A stretch of DNA of 50,588 bases, from assembly GCF_001672915.1 (NCBI RefSeq), contig NZ_LZKR01000040.1, forward strand, positions 1-50,588. Reading direction: 5' to 3'. Below, piece after piece: positions 46,399 through 50,588 of this stretch. How positions within the stretch are numbered: position 1 is the first letter of the stretch; the number at the start of each line of letters is the position of its first letter. This DNA is from Mycobacterium sp. 1245805.9. GTDB lineage: Bacteria; Actinomycetota; Actinomycetes; Mycobacteriales; Mycobacteriaceae. The notes below the pieces were generated by a model. It made no database searches. It worked only from the letters and a program-made list of their open reading frames with translations, and was not told the origin of the DNA. The position numbers and the translations under genes were made by a program.

Positions 46399-47049
46399 GT
46401 GGGGACTCGGTTGGGCTCCGGAGGAGTGGCGCTACGAGTATTTTTGGTCGACGACCACGAGGCGGTGCGGCGCGGCCTGGTCGATTTGCTTTGTGCGGAC
46501 CCCGAACTCGACTGCGTCGGCGAGGCCGGGTCCGTCGCCGAGGCGATGAGCAAGATTCCGGCGGTCGGCCCGGACGTCGCGGTGCTCGACGACTGGTTGC
46601 CCGACGGCAACGGCATCGAACTGTGCCGCGAACTGTTGTCGTGCGTGCTCGATCTGCGCTGCCTGATCCTGACGTCGTTCACGTCCGACGAGGCGTTGCT
46701 GAACGCGATCCTGGCCGGTGCCAGCGGCTATGTCGTCAAAGACGTCAAGGGAATGGAATTGGCTTGCGCCATCAAGGATGTGGGCGCCGGACGGTCGCTG
46801 CTCGACACCCAGGCCGCGGCGGCATTGCTGGCAAGACTGTGGTGGAACATCGAGAACAGCGACGAGCTGTGGGCCTTCACCGAACGGGAACGAACGTTGT
46901 TGGCATTGCTCGGCGACGGCCTGACCAACCGGCAAATCGCCGACCGGACGCTGCTTGCCGAAGACGTCGTGAAGAACCACGTGTCGCGCTTGCTGGTCAA
47001 GCTGGGTGTGACCCACCAGCCCAATCGGGCTTACCGCCAGTGGTTTTGA
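46399..47049 (+). CDS. Diverged DosR/DevR-like response regulator
   Basis: 216 aa from GTG 46399 (AGAGG 7 bp upstream); GTG 46426 is closer to the family start but has no properly spaced site. Receiver domain: acidic pair DD (18-19), phospho-acceptor Asp64, Thr92 and Lys114 are kept, matching DosR Asp54, Thr82 and Lys104. The LuxR-type helix-turn-helix follows (about 160-205). The recognition helix reads [13 protein letters not shown]: DosR Lys179 is replaced by Asp, while Lys182 and Asn183 are kept. The C-terminus is short and ends RAYRQWF. Extra Cys and Trp residues suggest relaxed selection. No histidine kinase follows. Confidence 0.85.
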   Translation: MGTRLGSGGVALRVFLVDDHEAVRRGLVDLLCADPELDCVGEAGSVAEAMSKIPAVGPDVAVLDDWLPDGNGIELCRELLSCVLDLRCLILTSFTSDEALLNAILAGASGYVVKDVKGMELACAIKDVGAGRSLLDTQAAAALLARLWWNIENSDELWAFTERERTLLALLGDGLTNRQIADRTLLAEDVVKNHVSRLLVKLGVTHQPNRAYRQWF

Positions 47050-47058
47050 GGCGCCGGC

Positions 47059-48429
47059 TCAGCCGTGGCTGATCCGTAGCATTTCGGCCACGTTCGGCAG
47101 CTTGACGCGGGGACGGCCGTGCGGCTCGCCGGCCGCCCGCTCGTGGCGATCGATGAGTTCCCAATGGGCCGACGTGACGACTTTCGGCTGCCGGGACGTC
47201 AGCCAGTCGGCCAGCTGGTCGGCGTGGTCGTCGGGGAACTCCGCGAGCGCCCCTCGTTGTTTAGATGCGGCCAGGTCGTTCAGCAGCGTGTCGACGGTGT
47301 CCTGGGAGTCCTTCTTATTCGTACCGATCACACCGGTCGGCCCCCGCTTGATCCACCCGACGACGTACTCGTTCGAGCTGCCATGCACGCGGCCGCCGGT
47401 GTTTGGGATGGTTGCGCTCTTGTCGTCGAAAGGCAGCCCGGGCGTTGGCATTCCGCGGTATCCCACGGAGCGCACCACCAACTGGGCCGGCAGTTCCTCT
47501 CGCTCGCCGATGTCCTTGGCCGACACCCAGCCGGTCTCGTCGGTGACCAGCTCGTTGCGGCCCAACACGATGCTCTCGACCTTGCCGTCGCCCTTGATCT
47601 CGATCGGCGAAGTCAGAAAGCGGAAGACTATCCGGCGGTGACCGGGCCGCGGCGCGCGCGCGGCGTAGTCCCGCAGCACCTTGATGTTTTGCTTGGTCGT
47701 CTTGCCCGCCGCGGCCGCGTCCTCGTCGCTGATGCCCTCCAGCTGCGCCGGGTCGACGATCACGTCGACCCCCTCGAGATCCGCCAGCTCCCGCAACTCC
47801 AGCGTGGTGAACGCCGTCTGCAGCGGCCCGCGACGGCCGACGACCACCACCTCGTCGACGCCGCACGGGCGAAGCGACTCCAGGGCGTGGTCGGCGATGT
47901 CGGTGCGGGCAAGCTCGTCGGGGTCGGTCACCAGGATGCGGGCGACGTCCAGCGCCACGTTGCCGTTGCCGATGACCACGGCCCGGGCGCCCGACAGATC
48001 CGGGGTCGACTCCTCGAAGTGCGGATGCGCGTTGTACCAGCCGACGAATTCGACGGCGGCCATGCTGCCCGGCAGGTCCTCGCCGGGGATCTTCAACGAC
48101 CGATCCGATTGCGCGCCGATGGCGTAGATCACCGCGTGGTAGCGCTCGGCGAGTTCGGCGGCGCTCACGTGCTCACCGACCACCACGTTGCCGTAGAAAC
48201 GGAGCCGGGGGTCTTCGGCGGTCTTCTCGAATTGCTTGCTGATCGACTTGATCTTCGGGTGGTCGGGCGCGACGCCGGAGCGGACCAGCCCCCAGGGCGT
48301 CGGCAGCATCTCGAGTATGTCGATGGCCACATCGATGTCCTCCGACGCGTCGGCCGCCTTGAGCAACGATGCCGCGGCGAAAAAACCCGAGGGCCCGGAG
48401 CCGACGATGGCGACATGATATGGACGCAT
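47059..48429 (-). CDS. fprA: NADPH-ferredoxin reductase FprA
   Basis: 456 aa from ATG 48429 (MRPYHVAIVGSGPSGFFAAA), the length of M. tuberculosis FprA; the upstream extension is not needed. It belongs to the adrenodoxin-reductase-like family: N-terminal FAD site VGSGPSGFFAA, NADP site VVIGNGNVALDVARIL, conserved LPTPWGLVRSGVAPDHPKIK and the C-terminal VVGWIKRGPTGVIGTNK. It passes electrons between NADPH and ferredoxins, for example for cytochrome P450 systems. Confidence 0.96.
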   Translation of the reverse strand: MRPYHVAIVGSGPSGFFAAASLLKAADASEDIDVAIDILEMLPTPWGLVRSGVAPDHPKIKSISKQFEKTAEDPRLRFYGNVVVGEHVSAAELAERYHAVIYAIGAQSDRSLKIPGEDLPGSMAAVEFVGWYNAHPHFEESTPDLSGARAVVIGNGNVALDVARILVTDPDELARTDIADHALESLRPCGVDEVVVVGRRGPLQTAFTTLELRELADLEGVDVIVDPAQLEGISDEDAAAAGKTTKQNIKVLRDYAARAPRPGHRRIVFRFLTSPIEIKGDGKVESIVLGRNELVTDETGWVSAKDIGEREELPAQLVVRSVGYRGMPTPGLPFDDKSATIPNTGGRVHGSSNEYVVGWIKRGPTGVIGTNKKDSQDTVDTLLNDLAASKQRGALAEFPDDHADQLADWLTSRQPKVVTSAHWELIDRHERAAGEPHGRPRVKLPNVAEMLRISHG

Positions 48430-48556
48430 ACTCCAGCCTTCTGGGTCGTGCCGGGCAGCGCGCGAGGGGGCTGAGCGTCGCGGTCCGGGCTGCACATACT
48501 GGTCACCTGATGCTAAACGCTGCGGCCCGGACGACGACCTGTGCGTTCATCGCCGG

Positions 48557-48562
48557 TAACGT
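48557..48562 (+). promoter_or_regulatory. -10 element upstream of prfB
   Basis: TAACGT ends 8 bp before the GTG at 48571, giving a leaderless or nearly leaderless mRNA. No good ribosome-binding site is visible. Confidence 0.45.
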
Positions 48563-48570
48563 GGGCGGCT

Positions 48571-49689
48571 GTGGAACCCGACCGTCAAGCCGACATCGCC
48601 GCCCTTGACTCCACCCTGACCACGGTGGAGCGGGTGCTCGACGTGGAGGGTCTGCGCAGCCGCATCGAGAAGCTCGAGCACGAGGCGTCCGATCCCAAAC
48701 TGTGGGACGACCAGAGCAACGCGCAGCGGGTGACCAGCCAGTTATCCCACGCGCAGGGGGAGCTGCGCCGCATCGAAGAGCTGCGCCAGCGCCTCGACGA
48801 TCTTCCGGTGATGTACGAGCTGGCGGCGGAAGAAGGGGATGCCGCCAGCGGCATTGACGCCCTCGCCGAGGCCGATGCCGAACTCAAGGCGCTGCGCGCC
48901 GATATAGAGGCCGCCGAGGTGCGCACGCTGTTGTCGGGCGAGTACGACGAGCGCGAGGCGCTGGTCACCATTCGCTCCGGCGCCGGTGGGGTGGACGCGG
49001 CCGACTGGGCCGAGATGCTGATGCGGATGTACATCCGCTGGGCGGAGCAACACAAGTACGGCGTGGAGGTGTTCGACACCTCCTACGCCGAAGAAGCGGG
49101 GATCAAGAGCGCGACGTTCGCCGTGCATGCGCCGTATGCCTACGGCACGCTGTCCGTCGAACAGGGCACGCACCGGCTGGTGCGGATCAGCCCGTTCGAC
49201 AACCAGAGCCGGCGCCAGACGTCCTTCGCCGAAGTCGAGGTGCTTCCGGTGGTGGAGACCACCGATCACATCGATATCCCCGACGGCGACGTGCGGGTGG
49301 ACGTGTATCGCTCGAGCGGTCCGGGCGGTCAGTCGGTGAACACCACCGACTCGGCGGTTCGTTTGACCCACATCCCAACGGGTATCGTCGTGACTTGCCA
49401 GAACGAAAAATCGCAACTGCAGAACAAGATCTCGGCAATGCGAGTGCTTCAGGCAAAGTTATTGGAGCGCAAGCGATCAGAAGAACGCGCTGAGCTGGAC
49501 GCGTTGAAGGGTGAGGGCGGCAGCTCCTGGGGCAACCAGATGCGCTCCTACGTACTGCACCCGTATCAGATGGTCAAGGATCTGCGAACCGAGTACGAGG
49601 TGGGCAATCCGGCCGCCGTCCTGGACGGAGACATCGACGGGTTCCTGGAAGCGGGAATCCGGTGGCGCAACCGAAAAGATGACGACTAA
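48571..49689 (+). CDS. prfB: Peptide chain release factor 2
   Basis: 372 aa from GTG 48571 ([15 protein letters not shown] next). The stop-codon recognition tripeptide SPF (residues 207-209) and the catalytic GGQ (252-254) identify RF2, which ends translation at UGA and UAA. The frame is continuous through the N-terminal region, so the programmed +1 frameshift of E. coli prfB is absent. Divergent from fprA; its end overlaps the next gene by 11 bp. Confidence 0.96.
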   Translation: MEPDRQADIAALDSTLTTVERVLDVEGLRSRIEKLEHEASDPKLWDDQSNAQRVTSQLSHAQGELRRIEELRQRLDDLPVMYELAAEEGDAASGIDALAEADAELKALRADIEAAEVRTLLSGEYDEREALVTIRSGAGGVDAADWAEMLMRMYIRWAEQHKYGVEVFDTSYAEEAGIKSATFAVHAPYAYGTLSVEQGTHRLVRISPFDNQSRRQTSFAEVEVLPVVETTDHIDIPDGDVRVDVYRSSGPGGQSVNTTDSAVRLTHIPTGIVVTCQNEKSQLQNKISAMRVLQAKLLERKRSEERAELDALKGEGGSSWGNQMRSYVLHPYQMVKDLRTEYEVGNPAAVLDGDIDGFLEAGIRWRNRKDDD

Positions 49690-50588
49690 CACGACTGTTC
49701 TTGCTTCGACAACTTCGATAAACGCGCTGGGCTGGCACGAATTCTGGCGCGGCGAAGCCGGCCAGTGGATCATCACCCGTGGCCTGCGCATCGTCATGGT
49801 GCTGATCGCGGCGGTGCTGATGGCCCGGTTCGTGAACTGGGTGGCACAACAGGTGACCCGTCAGCTGACCGAGGGCTTCGCCGAAAGCGACGCGCTGGTG
49901 CGCTCGGAGACGTCCAAGCACCGCCAGGCGCTGGCGTCGGTGATCTCCTGGGTGTCGGTCGTCATCATCGGCATCTGGGTCATCATGCAGATCGCCAACG
50001 TGCTGCAGTTTTCCGTGGGGGGACTGGTCGCGCCCGCCACCGTGGTCGGCGCCGCGCTGGGTTTCGGCGCCCAGCAGCTGGTGCGGGATCTGCTATCCGG
50101 CTTCTTCATCCTGGTGGAGAAGCAGTACGGGTTCGGTGACCTGGTCACCCTGACCGTCGTTTCCTCGACGGAAGCCACCGGCACCGTCGAGAACGTGACG
50201 CTGCGGGTCACCCGGCTGCGCTCGCCGGATGGCGAGGTGCTGACCATTCCCAACGGGCAGATCGTCAAGGTGGTCAACCTGTCCAAGGATTGGGCGCGCG
50301 CGGTGGTGGACATCCCGGTGTCGACCAACGCCGACCTGAACCGGGTCAACGAGGTCCTGCACCAGGAGTGCGACCGCGCGATGGAGAACCCGGTGCTCGG
50401 GGAATTGCTGTTGGACCCGCCCACCGTGATGGGGGTGGAAAGCATCGAGGTCGACACCGTCACCCTGCGGGTGGTGGCCCGCACCCTGCCCGGCAAACAG
50501 TTCGAGGTCGGGCGGCAGCTGCGCGTCCTGGTCATTCGGGCGCTGGCCCGCGTCGGCATCGTGACCGCGGCCGACGCGACGATAGGCC
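49679..50588 (+). CDS. Mechanosensitive ion channel family protein (partial, runs off right edge)
   Basis: At least 303 aa from ATG 49679, open to the window end. Membrane segments lie at about residues 32-50 and 82-104, then the pore-like helix and MscS domain: [34 protein letters not shown] and later [18 protein letters not shown]. This is a small-conductance MscS-like channel for release of osmotic stress. Its position after prfB matches Rv3104c, so co-transcription is likely. The C-terminus is not in the window. Confidence 0.9.
   Translation, partial: MTTNTTVLASTTSINALGWHEFWRGEAGQWIITRGLRIVMVLIAAVLMARFVNWVAQQVTRQLTEGFAESDALVRSETSKHRQALASVISWVSVVIIGIWVIMQIANVLQFSVGGLVAPATVVGAALGFGAQQLVRDLLSGFFILVEKQYGFGDLVTLTVVSSTEATGTVENVTLRVTRLRSPDGEVLTIPNGQIVKVVNLSKDWARAVVDIPVSTNADLNRVNEVLHQECDRAMENPVLGELLLDPPTVMGVESIEVDTVTLRVVARTLPGKQFEVGRQLRVLVIRALARVGIVTAADATIG

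Noticed and set aside
48541..48700. Programmed +1 frameshift site of prfB
   Set aside because: The N-terminal frame is continuous, with no in-frame UGA or CUUUGA-type slippery site.

Overview
The window is high-GC actinobacterial DNA from a slow-growing, non-tuberculous Mycobacterium, probably close to the M. avium complex. Evidence: a complete yrbEAB-mceABCDEF operon, a PPE protein, the nuoA-N operon beside an Rv3143-like receiver protein, and the gene order moxR3 cluster - nuo - fadB4 - fadE23/fadE24 - hisN - PPE51 - dosR-like gene - fprA - prfB, which follows M. tuberculosis Rv3166c to Rv3104c with insertions and losses. No tRNA, rRNA, CRISPR array, insertion sequence or prophage was seen.

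Layout. 1-8905 (minus): an mce lipid-importer operon (yrbEA, yrbEB, mceA-F and a Mce-associated protein cut by the left edge). It is flanked by inverted copies of a short sequence containing the DnaA-box-like TTATCCACA. 9240-13342 (plus): a five-gene MoxR/DUF58/DUF4129 cluster with start/stop overlaps. 13344-28865 (minus): the 14-gene operon for proton-pumping NADH dehydrogenase, nuoA to nuoN, with a MIRU-like repeat between nuoF and nuoG. 29129-31000 (minus): an Rv3143-like receiver protein, a YceI protein and a SnoaL-like protein.

30597-38128 (minus) is an accessory catabolic operon: homogentisate-dioxygenase-like cupin, alpha/beta hydrolase, CaiB CoA-transferase, HMG-CoA-lyase-like enzyme, TetR regulator, ACAD10/11-type acyl-CoA dehydrogenase, APH-type kinase and a DUF6285 protein. 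The last three resemble a 4-hydroxyacyl-CoA kinase/dehydrogenase module. The combination is the best candidate here for an undescribed pathway. Its promoter overlaps an inverted repeat that may be the operator of the TetR protein.

38419-44710: fadB4, an aldo/keto reductase, a GNAT acetyltransferase, fadE23 and fadE24 (with a 24-bp perfect palindrome over the fadE24 promoter), hisN and a small membrane protein. 44714-47049: a PPE51-like gene and then what reads as a decayed dormancy (dosR) locus. It has a DosR-box-like site, a 37-codon ORF resembling only the C-terminal end of Rv3134c, and a diverged DosR paralogue with an Asp in place of a DNA-contacting Lys. No DosS kinase follows; fprA comes next. 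47059-50588: fprA, prfB and a mechanosensitive-channel gene cut by the right edge.

Gene names and M. tuberculosis counterparts come from recalled family knowledge and synteny; no search was run.
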